Assembly (NCBI GenBank): GCA_904419945.1 | Contig: CAJFTM010000049.1 | Span: 1-37,415, forward strand | DNA from: an uncultured Clostridia bacterium | GTDB taxonomy: Bacteria; Bacillota; Clostridia; Christensenellales; Borkfalkiaceae | Length of the DNA: 37,415 nt | Direction of reading: 5' to 3' | Shown: positions 1 through 7,352 of the stretch, one piece after another | Layout: every line of letters starts with the position of its first letter | Numbering within the stretch: the first letter of the stretch is position 1 | Notes under the pieces: model-generated | Told to the model about the DNA's origin: nothing | Database searches by the model: none | What the model saw: the letters and a program-made list of their open reading frames with translations, nothing else | Translations under genes and position numbers: made by a program

Positions 1-64
1 AGGTCAGTTCTTATTTTACACAATCGGAGTTCTTTTGTCATCCTCATCGGCTTAGCCTCCTTTG

Positions 65-90
65 AACCCCGCGACTATCGCGGGGTTTTC
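65..90 (+). terminator. Intrinsic terminator of a gene upstream of the window
   Basis: A perfect 10-bp stem (65-74 with 78-87, loop CTA) is followed by TTTTC. It points rightward, so it probably ends a plus-strand gene lying before position 1. Positions 1-64 show no convincing coding region. Confidence 0.8.
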
Positions 91-100
91 GTTATACAAT

Positions 101-129
101 AAAAAAGCAATGCGTAAAAACATTGCTTT
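101..129 (-). terminator. Intrinsic terminator of the YbaK-family gene
   Basis: Read on the minus strand, a 9-bp stem (121-129 with 104-112) closes an 8-nt loop and runs straight into six T residues. It lies 32 nt past the stop codon of the minus-strand deacylase gene. Confidence 0.75.
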
Positions 130-161
130 CTTATAAAAATAATAATTTGAAATAAATTCTT

Positions 162-638
162 CTATTGTTCATTCCAGCCTTTACAGACATCAACCCATTC
201 AATAAATTGCGAATACCTCTCCAGCTCTTCGATCGTTAGTTCAATCGCGCTATTACTGCTGCCGCAAGCCGGAAACACTGTTTGAAATCGTTTCAAAGAT
301 ACGTCAAGATAAGTTTTAACCGCCTCGTCAACCGCAAAAGGACAAACTCCGCCGACTGCATGACCTATCTTCGCTTCCGTTTCGCTGGCTAAAAGCATTT
401 TTGCCTTCGTCCCAAATTGTGCTTTATACTTTTGATTATCGATCTTAGCGTCGCCCGCAGCAACGACTAATATGGGACATCCTTCCACTATAAAGGAAAG
501 TGTTTTGGCAATTCGGCAGGGTTCACAATGCAATGTCTGCCCAGCAAGCTCGACTGTCGCACTCGACGTTTCAAACTCATGGATCCTGTGATCCAATCCA
601 AATTTTTTAAAATACTCTTTAACCTTTTCAATTGGCAT
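162..638 (-). CDS. YbaK/EbsC-family aminoacyl-tRNA deacylase-like protein
   Basis: A 158-residue protein of the YbaK/EbsC family, whose characterised members hydrolyse mischarged tRNAs such as Cys-tRNAPro in the cytoplasm. Family hallmarks are visible: the CRIAKTLSF segment in the first third, a central AGDAKIDNQKYK segment, and the GHAVGGVCPF motif near residues 93-102. The length matches the family. An open frame extends upstream to 737, but those residues do not resemble the family. The ATG at 638 is preceded by GGGAGA at a suitable distance, whereas the ATG at 653 has no ribosome site, so 638 is chosen. It is the last gene before a terminator at 101-129 and follows ssrA on the same strand. 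The exact tRNA substrate cannot be read from sequence. Confidence 0.88.
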   Translation of the reverse strand: MPIEKVKEYFKKFGLDHRIHEFETSSATVELAGQTLHCEPCRIAKTLSFIVEGCPILVVAAGDAKIDNQKYKAQFGTKAKMLLASETEAKIGHAVGGVCPFAVDEAVKTYLDVSLKRFQTVFPACGSSNSAIELTIEELERYSQFIEWVDVCKGWNEQ

Positions 639-788
639 ATGGCGGTCTCCCATTATTAAATCAAATAGATAAGATGCTAAAAACGAAAAAGAACAGCGTT
701 TGACCGCCGCTCTTTCCCCATTGCATTCGCGCGACAAAGTCCGCTACAAAATAAAAATACCCTTATCTTGTTCAAACTTAGCCGATTT

Positions 789-1159
789 TGGTGGAGTAGG
801 CGAGAGTTGAACTCGCGTCTTACCGGATTGCCAAAAAGCTTTCTACATGCTTATGCCGCAATTATCTTACGAATGCCCCTCTGCGACCGAAGGGAACATT
901 CGGCAGAAATCAAAAATCAACCGCTTTGCCGACTTCACCTCAAAACGGCAGTTCCCCTCCTAATTGACGCCTGCATCCTCTCGGAGGGAAAGAGGCGCAG
1001 ACGAACTGCTTATAAATTAAGCAGCGTACGCCAACTGAGCGTTAGCGTTGTTGTTTGCATTATCTGCATTTAAATTTAGGCCGAATGTTTTATAGAGGCC
1101 ACTCGTTCCTCTGCATGCTTACTTTTCCGCGCACCGGCAATCGAAACCGGTGCTACCCC
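789..1159 (-). ncRNA. ssrA: tmRNA (transfer-messenger RNA)
   Basis: This 371-nt RNA rescues stalled ribosomes together with SmpB. The 5' end GGGGTAG (1159-1153) pairs over 7 bp with CTACTCC (799-793), which is followed by an encoded ACCA (792-789). The acceptor stem has the G3-U70 wobble that alanyl-tRNA synthetase recognises. The T arm is a GCGAG/CTCGC stem with loop TTCAACT. The 5' domain carries the expected GGTTTCGA element, and GATTGCC near the 5' end pairs with GGCAATC near the 3' end (helix P2). The resume codon is GCA at 1067-1065; the reading frame encodes the tag ADNANNNANAQLAYAA and stops with TAA at 1019-1017. Protein-like open frames over this region on the plus strand are shadows. 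No clear promoter was identified immediately upstream. Confidence 0.96.
1017..1067 (-). other. tmRNA-encoded proteolysis tag reading frame
   Basis: Sixteen codons plus TAA inside ssrA. The translated tag is ADNANNNANAQLAYAA, to which the alanine carried by the tmRNA is added first. It is Asn-rich and hydrophilic and ends in AYAA, where many bacterial tags end in ALAA or AVAA. The terminal residues are those read by ClpXP-type proteases, so the tyrosine is noteworthy. Confidence 0.9.
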
Positions 1160-1164
1160 ATTTC

Positions 1165-1181
1165 AGCGCCTAACAGGCGCT
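1165..1181 (-). repeat. Short perfect hairpin just upstream of the tmRNA 5' end
   Basis: Perfect 7-bp inverted repeat (1165-1171 with 1175-1181). On the minus strand it reads AGCGCCTGTTAGGCGCT and sits only 5 nt before the mature tmRNA 5' end. No T-run follows, so it is not a standard terminator. It may be a tmRNA precursor leader hairpin or a copy of a small dispersed palindrome; a hairpin with the same CTGTTAG core lies at 37358-37370. Confidence 0.5.
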
Positions 1182-1195
1182 ACTTATTAATTATG

Positions 1196-1684
1196 TCATG
1201 CTGCAGCGGCACTTACAATCGAAAACCCGATCAAAAAGCAAATCAAAAAAGCCGCAGCAATCATTCCGACTGAAATCAGTATCTTCAGCCACACAGACTT
1301 GATACCCTTAATGATCAAAAGATTAAGAACAGAAATAATGCCACTGATCAATCCACCGACAGCTCCGCCAATAACGGGCACAAGGGAGAAAAGAGTCACA
1401 CTATTTCCCCAAATTAAGATCAAAAGGAACGGCAAAATGGAAAGAGCGATCTCATACCATTTTATTGCTGGCGTTAAGCGAATCTTTTGCTCACCTTTTT
1501 CCAATATTGCACCGCTCAGATAATTCCCGGATATGTTCCACTCCTGGTTATCTTGGGTTTGAAAACTTCTTTTCGAAGTTTTTATGAGTTCCTCATCATT
1601 TACATATAATTTCTTTCTGCCTGTCCAAAAGCTTTCCTCATATACAATTTTGCCGTTGACAGGATCCTCGATCACGATCCTCAT
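1196..1684 (-). CDS. Small membrane protein of unknown function
   Basis: A 162-residue protein that I do not recognise. The first 75 residues are soluble and look beta-rich, with alternating charged and hydrophobic residues. The rest is strongly hydrophobic, with about three membrane segments near residues 80-97, 100-125 and 133-160 separated by short basic turns, ending in a run of alanines. The chosen ATG at 1684 has GGGGAGGGG about 5 nt upstream; the longer frame begins with TTG inside that ribosome site. A near-perfect sigma-A promoter lies at 1715-1743. The gene sits between metA and ssrA on the same strand. The soluble-then-membrane layout could suit a sensor or small membrane-associated regulator, but this is speculation. 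Confidence 0.75.
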   Translation of the reverse strand: MRIVIEDPVNGKIVYEESFWTGRKKLYVNDEELIKTSKRSFQTQDNQEWNISGNYLSGAILEKGEQKIRLTPAIKWYEIALSILPFLLILIWGNSVTLFSLVPVIGGAVGGLISGIISVLNLLIIKGIKSVWLKILISVGMIAAAFLICFLIGFSIVSAAAA

Positions 1685-1714
1685 ATAACCCCTCCCCAAT
1701 AGAATTGTAAAAAT

Positions 1715-1743
1715 AGTATACTAAAAGAAAAGCTTTCTGTCAA
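1715..1743 (-). promoter_or_regulatory. Sigma-A promoter for the small membrane protein
   Basis: On the minus strand TTGACA (1743-1738), a 17-nt spacer and TATACT (1720-1715). It is nearly perfect consensus, 31 nt upstream of the start codon at 1684. It lies directly after the metA stop codon, so this gene has its own transcription start. Confidence 0.85.
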
Positions 1744-1751
1744 GGCTTATT

Positions 1752-2657
1752 TTAAAATTTAAATGGTGTTACCTGATAAACGTAGTAATTCAGCCAATTG
1801 GTATAAAACAAATTGGCAGCACTTGTCCATGTGACTCGTACATCCGTATACGTATCATCGGTAAAATAATTATACGGCGGTTGAATGGGCAGCCCTTTGG
1901 AAACATCGCGTTCATACTCCTTTTTTAATGTATCGCGATCATATTCCATATGTCCTGTCAAGAAAATCTTTTTATTGTCGCGCGATTTAGCGATGGAAAG
2001 TCCCGTATATTCCGATTCGCTGAGAACGACCAAATCCTGCACCTTGCGAACATCTTCCAATCTGACCGTGGTATGACGAGAATGCGGAATATAAAACACA
2101 TCATCGATCCCTTTTAGAAGAGGATCATGTTGGTCAATAAACTTTTTATGCGGAAAAACCCCGAACAATTTAGTCGGAAGGAGATACTTGGGGATGCCGT
2201 AGTGGTAATATAAGGCAGCCTGTGCACCCCAGCAGATGTAAATCGTACTCGTGACATTGCGATCTGCAAAATCAAAAATCTTTGTCAACTCCTGCCAATA
2301 AGCGACTTCTTCAAAAGGCATGGTTTCAACAGGAGCGCCCGTAATAATCATGCCGTCAAAATGCTTATTTTTAATGTCCTCAAATTTTTTATAAAAGCGC
2401 TCTAAATGTGCGGCCGCTGTATTTTTACTTTTATAAGATTCCGTATAAATCAAAGTGATATTGACTTGCAGCGGCGAATTGGACAATAACCGCATGAACT
2501 GCGTTTCCGTCTCTACTTTTGTCGGCATCAAGTTCAGGATTGCGATTTCAAGAGGACGAATATCCTGTGTAAACGCCCTCTCATCATTCATGACAAAAAT
2601 ATTTTCCTGCAACAAAGCGGAGTAGGCGGGAATATCTTTCGGCAATACGATGGGCAT
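1752..2657 (-). CDS. metA: Homoserine O-acetyltransferase (MetA family)
   Basis: A 301-residue member of the MetA family, which acylates homoserine in the first committed step of methionine synthesis. The catalytic cysteine is Cys142 in the YICWGAQAA motif, with His236 and Glu238 in TGHMEYD. Residue 111 is Glu, in TGAPVETMPF. In characterised MetA enzymes Glu at this position goes with acetyl-CoA use and Gly with succinyl-CoA use, so this protein should make O-acetylhomoserine. That fits the gene upstream, metY, which uses O-acetylhomoserine. The ATG at 2657 has AAGGAG 6-7 nt upstream; the frame continues to 2711 but those residues are not conserved. It is separated from metY by 71 nt containing a small hairpin and no terminator. 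Confidence 0.95.
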   Translation of the reverse strand: MPIVLPKDIPAYSALLQENIFVMNDERAFTQDIRPLEIAILNLMPTKVETETQFMRLLSNSPLQVNITLIYTESYKSKNTAAAHLERFYKKFEDIKNKHFDGMIITGAPVETMPFEEVAYWQELTKIFDFADRNVTSTIYICWGAQAALYYHYGIPKYLLPTKLFGVFPHKKFIDQHDPLLKGIDDVFYIPHSRHTTVRLEDVRKVQDLVVLSESEYTGLSIAKSRDNKKIFLTGHMEYDRDTLKKEYERDVSKGLPIQPPYNYFTDDTYTDVRVTWTSAANLFYTNWLNYYVYQVTPFKF

Positions 2658-2691
2658 AGCTTTCTCCTTTTTTCTTTTGCATCGCGCAAGC

Positions 2692-2709
2692 GCGCATCCG
2701 CCGATGCGC
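2692..2709 (-). other. Intercistronic hairpin between metY and metA
   Basis: A 7-bp stem (GCGCATC/GATGCGC, 2692-2698 with 2703-2709) with a 4-nt loop in the metY-metA gap. There is no T-run, so it is unlikely to terminate; it could stabilise one part of the mRNA. Confidence 0.35.
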
Positions 2710-2728
2710 ACTTACGCACAACACAAGG

Positions 2729-4000
2729 TCAAATTTGTTTTAAGGCCTGTTCGAGATCTGCCAATATATCGTCCGGATGTTCGATACCGACCGAAAGCCG
2801 GACAAGATTTTCCGGAACTCCTGCCTGTTCAAGCTCTTCCTTTGTAAGCTGACGATGCGTCGTTGATGCCGGATGCAAAACACAGCTCCGCACATCCGCC
2901 ACATGCGTCTCCTGCGTGATCAGTTTCAATGCCTCCATAAACTTTGCCGCTTTATTTACATCGCCCTTGATGCCGAAGCTGAGCATACCGCCTTGGCCGT
3001 TCGGAAGATATTTTTCTGCCAAAGCATGGTACTGATTATCCGGCAAAGATGCATGCAAAACCCAATCGATTTTCGGATGCTTTGCAAGATACGCCGCAAC
3101 TGTCTTTGCATTGCTGGAATGGCGTTCCATGCGCAAAGCCAACGTATCACAGCCCAGCCAACTTAAAAACGCATTCTGCGGGCTCATGATCGCACCGGTA
3201 TCGCGTACAAGCTGGGCGCGGCACTTCGTCGCGAATGCCGCAGCCGGCAAATCCGCATAGACGAGCCCATGATAACTCTCATCCGGAACATTGAAAGTCA
3301 AATAACGTTGATTTCCCTTGAATACAAAGTTGCCGCCGTCCACAATGACACCGCCCAATGCCGCCGCATGACCATCGAGATATTTCGAGGAAGAATGAAC
3401 GACGATATTGGCGCCCCATTCAAAAGGACGGCAGAGAATCGGCGTCGCGAGGGTGTTATCCACAACGAACACAACACCATGCTTTTTCGCTATGGCGGCA
3501 ATTTTATCAAAATCAAGTACCTTGATGGAGGGGTTTGCGACCGTCTCTGTAAAAATCAATTTTGTTCGATCATCGATCAGCTTTTCAATTTCCTCCGACG
3601 GTGCATCCGGGTCAAAAAAGCGCCCTTCGATGCCGTATTTCGGCAATGTAACAGAAAAGAGATTATAGGATCCCCCATAAATTGCTGAAGACGTAACGAT
3701 ATTGTCGCCCGCATCGCACAGAGTCAAAGCAAGCAACGTTATCGCCGACATGCCGGATGCACAGCCGATGGCGGCGACACCGCCCTCCAACTCGGCAACT
3801 TTTCTCTCAAACGCCGCTACCGTCGGATTTGCAAGGCGCGAATAAAAATATCCGTTTGCCTTCAAATCAAACAAATCTGCCATTGCCTGCGTACTGTCAT
3901 AATAAAATGTTGTACTCTGTACAATAGGCGGAATGCGCGATTCTCCGGACTGGGGGTGATAACCACCCTGAACGCAAATAGTATCCTGTTTGTAAGCCAT
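2729..4000 (-). CDS. metY: O-acetylhomoserine sulfhydrylase (MetY)
   Basis: A 423-residue PLP enzyme of the Cys/Met metabolism family. MetY condenses O-acetylhomoserine with sulfide to homocysteine in the cytoplasm. The PLP lysine is Lys206 in HSSSKYLDGH; Asp181 in VVDNT contacts the pyridine ring. The region DESYHGLVYADLP followed by the RMERHSSNA segment is typical of MetY rather than of cystathionine gamma-synthase, and the length agrees. An in-frame ATG at 4006 lies only 1 nt after GGAG, too close to be used; the ATG at 4000 has the correct spacing, so translation should start at MAYKQD. It lies 42 nt after smpB on the same strand, and metA follows, so the two consecutive enzymes of homocysteine synthesis are likely co-transcribed. 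Confidence 0.93.
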   Translation of the reverse strand: MAYKQDTICVQGGYHPQSGESRIPPIVQSTTFYYDSTQAMADLFDLKANGYFYSRLANPTVAAFERKVAELEGGVAAIGCASGMSAITLLALTLCDAGDNIVTSSAIYGGSYNLFSVTLPKYGIEGRFFDPDAPSEEIEKLIDDRTKLIFTETVANPSIKVLDFDKIAAIAKKHGVVFVVDNTLATPILCRPFEWGANIVVHSSSKYLDGHAAALGGVIVDGGNFVFKGNQRYLTFNVPDESYHGLVYADLPAAAFATKCRAQLVRDTGAIMSPQNAFLSWLGCDTLALRMERHSSNAKTVAAYLAKHPKIDWVLHASLPDNQYHALAEKYLPNGQGGMLSFGIKGDVNKAAKFMEALKLITQETHVADVRSCVLHPASTTHRQLTKEELEQAGVPENLVRLSVGIEHPDDILADLEQALKQI

Positions 4001-4042
4001 AACCATTCTCCTGTATTAAAATGAAATCGAAATCTAATGAAA

Positions 4043-4492
4043 TTAAAGATACTCTTTAATCTGACGATCTTTATCACGCGCGATATCCCTTTCTTTAAGG
4101 GACTGCTTTTTGTCATAGGTATGCTTACCACGGCAGAGCGCCACTTCCACTTTTACGAGAGATCCCGCAAAATATACTCTAAGGGGGACCAATGTATAGC
4201 CACGCTCATTGACCTTGCCGACAATCTTGGAAATCTCTGCTTTGTGCAAAAGCAATCTGCGATCGCGACGTGAATCGCGCGTATTGAACGCACCGCTCTT
4301 ATCATAGACGGCGATGTGCATATTTTTCAGAGACACTTCCCCTTTACGGACAAAACAGAAACTATCATTCAAATTACAATTATTTTTGCGGATGGATTTG
4401 ACCTCACTTCCTTCCAATACGATCCCCGCTTCAAATTTATCTTCAATGAAATACTCAAAAGAAGCCGATCGGTTTACCGCCACGATCTTCAT
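4043..4492 (-). CDS. smpB: SsrA-binding protein SmpB
   Basis: A 149-residue SmpB. It binds the tRNA-like domain of tmRNA and brings it to stalled ribosomes. Recognisable family features are the FEAGIVLEGSEVKSIR strand-turn near residues 20-35, the NMHIAVY segment near 57-63, RRDRRLLLH near 75-83, KVNERGYTLVPLRVYF near 93-108 and a basic C-terminal tail (KKQSLKERDIARDKDRQIK) that enters the mRNA channel. GAGAGG lies 5-6 nt before the ATG. It follows the GNAT gene by only 10 nt, so the two are probably translated from one mRNA. Its RNA partner ssrA lies about 3 kb downstream and rnr about 0.7 kb upstream. Confidence 0.97.
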   Translation of the reverse strand: MKIVAVNRSASFEYFIEDKFEAGIVLEGSEVKSIRKNNCNLNDSFCFVRKGEVSLKNMHIAVYDKSGAFNTRDSRRDRRLLLHKAEISKIVGKVNERGYTLVPLRVYFAGSLVKVEVALCRGKHTYDKKQSLKERDIARDKDRQIKEYL

Positions 4493-4502
4493 ATATTACC
4501 TC

Positions 4503-5012
4503 TCAATGGCTTGATTCGCAAAGCAATGCATATATACAACTGTCTCGAAATACTCCGCCCTTATAAATGCTTTTACTCAATACGCCCTCTAAAACAAACC
4601 CGCACTTCTCTAAAACGCGGCGCGATGCAACGTTCTCTGCAAAAGGTTCCGCATAGATGCGAATAATGCCACAGGTATCAAATCCCTTTCGGCATATTAA
4701 GCGCACGGCCTCTGTCATGATCCCTCGCTTCCAAAAAGCAGGAGCAAGCCAATAACCGAGTTCCGCACTTTTTTGGTATACATCGCTCATTTTAGTCAAT
4801 GCAATCGCCCCGACGGCCCGTCCCTGTACAATGATCGCGCGTGAAAGACCTGCGCTATCTTTCAAAGCCGCTTCGATAAACCGCTCTGCATCGCGTTCCG
4901 TATATGGATAAGGAAAACTATCCCGCAAAAAACGTGCAACCCGCACATCATTCGCGCTCTCTGCCAGAGAGGGGGCCAAGGTTTTATTCCATTCGCATAA
5001 ATCGAACGTCAT
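4503..5012 (-). CDS. GNAT-family N-acetyltransferase (RimJ/RimL-like)
   Basis: A 169-residue protein with a single GNAT domain. The GYWLAPAFWKRGIMTEAVRLIC segment near residues 85-106 is the acetyl-CoA pyrophosphate-binding motif A in the RimJ/RimL style, followed by IYAEPFAENVASRRVLEKCGF near 118-138, the hallmark C-terminal motif of this subgroup. Such enzymes acetylate protein N-termini, ribosomal proteins or small molecules; the substrate here cannot be deduced. The ATG at 5012 has AAGGAG 6 nt upstream, while the longer frame to 5039 begins with TTG without a site. It is the first gene of a probable GNAT-smpB-metY-metA transcript driven by the extended -10 promoter at 5051-5059. Confidence 0.88.
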   Translation of the reverse strand: MTFDLCEWNKTLAPSLAESANDVRVARFLRDSFPYPYTERDAERFIEAALKDSAGLSRAIIVQGRAVGAIALTKMSDVYQKSAELGYWLAPAFWKRGIMTEAVRLICRKGFDTCGIIRIYAEPFAENVASRRVLEKCGFVLEGVLSKSIYKGGVFRDSCIYALLCESSH

Positions 5013-5050
5013 TTGAGTCTCCTTGCGGATGCGTTCCAATAACAGAATCT

Positions 5051-5059
5051 ATTATAACA
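5051..5059 (-). promoter_or_regulatory. Extended -10 promoter for GNAT-smpB-metY-metA
   Basis: On the minus strand TGTTATAAT, an extended -10 element with perfect TATAAT at 5056-5051. No good -35 is found at 17 nt. It lies about 39 nt upstream of the GNAT start codon, in the 156-nt gap after rnr. No clear rnr terminator was found in the gap. Confidence 0.55.
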
Positions 5060-5168
5060 CATTTCTGCTATTTGAACCAGCATTTGCAACAAAATTGCGA
5101 TTTTTCTAACAAAACGCATTCAAACACAAATTATGTTAGACATACTACTGTGCATATGAAAAGATAAT

Positions 5169-7235
5169 CTATTCAGCTAATATAAACCGACAGCGTCGCG
5201 CCCCGACATCACAATTTGCCACAAGAATGTCTACCCTATCTCCCATATGGTAAGAATGAAATTTCCCTCGCAAAACCATTCTCGTTGCATCCAAAATATA
5301 TTCATCTCCGGGCAAATCTTCTGCACGAATCAAACCTTCTACCGTATTGTCAAGCTCCACAAAGATACCAAAGGACGTCACGCCCGAAATATTACCGCTC
5401 AGACGTTCTCCAAGATGCTCTTTCATATACCAAACTTTATAGAGCTCATCAACGTCACGCTCTGTTTCCTCTGCGCGCTGCTCTGTCTGCGAGCAATCTT
5501 CTGCCGCGATACGGATAAAATTCTGAAATCCCATTCCGACCTCCTGTCCATCTAAAACCAATTTGACAAGGCGGTGAACGAGCAAATCCGGATACCTGCG
5601 GATCGGCGAAGTAAAATGACAGTAACAATCAGATGCCAATCCAAAATGCCCAACATTTTCCGCACTGTAACGCGCCTTTGCCATACTGCGCAACATGACA
5701 TTTTTGACAACAGAGGCGGTCGGCATACCATTTACTCTATGCAGGATTGCCGCATAATCACTTGACCGAACTTTGCCAGGCACAAAATCACTGTCCAACC
5801 CCAAACCTTTCAAAAATTCACGAAACGCATCGGCACGTTCTTCCGACGGCTTATCGTGCACACGGTAAAGGCATATACCGCACCGCTCCTGCAAAAAGGA
5901 AGCAATCGCTTCGTTTGCACAAACCATAAATGCTTCCACCATGCGATGTGCAATCGTCCTCTCCCGCGCAGCCACACAAACTTTTCCGCTATTCACACGG
6001 ATCTGTGCCTCTCGTATATCGAGGTCGAGTCCGCCTTGCCGTGCACGCCTCTCCATAAAAATATCGGTAAGCCGCTTTGCTTCATCCAACATTGCCGCTA
6101 AATGCGCATAATGTGTACAAACCGGCTCTTTGCCCTCAATAATATCTGTGACTTGTGCATAGGTCATCCTGTTACGAGAACGAATGATCCCCTTTGTGAT
6201 CTCCTTATCACATACCTGTCCATTGGTATTAATTGTCATTACACAAGACAGCGTATATCGATCTTCCCCTTCCTTTAAGGAACAGACATCATCCGAAAGG
6301 GCAGGCGGAAGCATCGGCAATACACGGTCAGGGAAATATACGCTCGTCCCGCGGCGAAACGCCTCCTTATCTAACGTATCCCCCCTCAACACATAGTGCG
6401 AAACATCAGCAATATGCACGCTCAAAACATAAAAATTACCCTTTTTTTCTACAGAAATTGCATCATCGAAATCGCGTGAATCCTCTCCGTCGATCGTGAT
6501 GACTAAGTGATCCCGGAAATCACGGCGCCCCTCCGCAACGATCGGCTGTTTTGCTACGCGAGCCGCCGCAGTCAACACTTTTCCCGGGAACTCTTCCGGC
6601 AGTTCATGCATACAAATGATCGCATCTTCCTCCGTCAGGAGATCCCCGCTACGGCCGATCACGCGTTCAATTTCCCCCTCCGGCACGCGGCCTTCCGGAT
6701 AAGCGACGATACGCACGCATACCTTCTCCCCGGAAACGGCGCACACTTTTCTGCCAACGATACGGACCGCATCACAAAAGCGCCTTTCATCCGGGTAAAC
6801 AATCCCGCCCCGCCTACCGCGCTCATATACACCCGTCAAACGCCGCATACCTCGACGAATAATAGAATAGACCTCTGCCTCATCACCGCGACTGCCGCCA
6901 ACCGGCCTGACAAAGACCTCGTCTCCATGCAGCGCTCCATGAAGAGCCCTGGCCGGGATAAATAAATCTTCCCCTTCCGGACGAAGTAAAAAGGCAAAGC
7001 CGCGCTCACTCCTTTGCACGACCCCTCGCACCAGCCCTAATTTTCCCGGCAAAACAAAGCGCCCCCTGTCGTCGCGCACAATTTCTCCCGCGTCTTCTAA
7101 TTCACGCAACAATGCGACAACTGTCTCTCGCTCTGTTCGTGAAGAAATACCGAATAAGCGTGTAATCTCATTTACTTTTTTATACTGCAGAACTCCGCTA
7201 TGAAATTGTTCCCGAATCCGATCGATCGCCGCCAT
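5169..7235 (-). CDS. rnr: Ribonuclease R
   Basis: A 688-residue processive 3'-5' exoribonuclease of the RNase II/R family. In order: an N-terminal winged-helix region (about 1-65), cold-shock/OB domains (about 65-220), the RNB catalytic domain (about 240-570) with the metal-binding DGEDSRDFDDAIS motif, the YCHFTSPIRRYPDLLVHR signature near its end, and a C-terminal S1 domain (about 605-685). RNase R degrades structured RNA and, with tmRNA-SmpB, removes non-stop mRNAs. The start at 7235 gives the expected MAAIDRIREQF beginning with AAGG about 9 nt upstream. A TATAAT at 7261-7256 lies 20 nt before the start. secG lies upstream behind a terminator, so rnr is probably transcribed from its own promoter. 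Confidence 0.97.
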   Translation of the reverse strand: MAAIDRIREQFHSGVLQYKKVNEITRLFGISSRTERETVVALLRELEDAGEIVRDDRGRFVLPGKLGLVRGVVQRSERGFAFLLRPEGEDLFIPARALHGALHGDEVFVRPVGGSRGDEAEVYSIIRRGMRRLTGVYERGRRGGIVYPDERRFCDAVRIVGRKVCAVSGEKVCVRIVAYPEGRVPEGEIERVIGRSGDLLTEEDAIICMHELPEEFPGKVLTAAARVAKQPIVAEGRRDFRDHLVITIDGEDSRDFDDAISVEKKGNFYVLSVHIADVSHYVLRGDTLDKEAFRRGTSVYFPDRVLPMLPPALSDDVCSLKEGEDRYTLSCVMTINTNGQVCDKEITKGIIRSRNRMTYAQVTDIIEGKEPVCTHYAHLAAMLDEAKRLTDIFMERRARQGGLDLDIREAQIRVNSGKVCVAARERTIAHRMVEAFMVCANEAIASFLQERCGICLYRVHDKPSEERADAFREFLKGLGLDSDFVPGKVRSSDYAAILHRVNGMPTASVVKNVMLRSMAKARYSAENVGHFGLASDCYCHFTSPIRRYPDLLVHRLVKLVLDGQEVGMGFQNFIRIAAEDCSQTEQRAEETERDVDELYKVWYMKEHLGERLSGNISGVTSFGIFVELDNTVEGLIRAEDLPGDEYILDATRMVLRGKFHSYHMGDRVDILVANCDVGARRCRFILAE

Positions 7236-7255
7236 CTTTATTACCTTAATAAGAG

Positions 7256-7261
7256 ATTATA
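7256..7261 (-). promoter_or_regulatory. Possible -10 element of the rnr promoter
   Basis: Perfect TATAAT on the minus strand, 20 nt before the rnr start codon and downstream of the secG terminator. The matching -35 is poor, so this is a tentative call. Confidence 0.4.
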
Positions 7262-7298
7262 CGAGTTAAAAATAATCAATCCTAAAGTCTTATTTTTT

Positions 7299-7337
7299 GA
7301 AAAAAAGAAGGCGGCTATTCACATGAATAACCGCCTT
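7299..7337 (-). terminator. Intrinsic terminator of secG
   Basis: A 13-bp stem with one mismatch (7325-7337 with 7308-7320) and a 4-nt loop; on the minus strand it is followed by CTTTTTTT. It lies 15 nt after the secG stop codon. Confidence 0.85.
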
Positions 7338-7352
7338 TTTGTTGACTTCATC

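Noticed and set aside
768-1273. Two plus-strand open frames of 101 and 72 codons
   Set aside because: They lie across the tmRNA gene on the other strand and over its flanking hairpin; the tmRNA acceptor stem, T arm and tag frame explain the sequence.
2692-2709. Terminator between metY and metA
   Set aside because: The hairpin has no following T-run; operon continuity is more likely.
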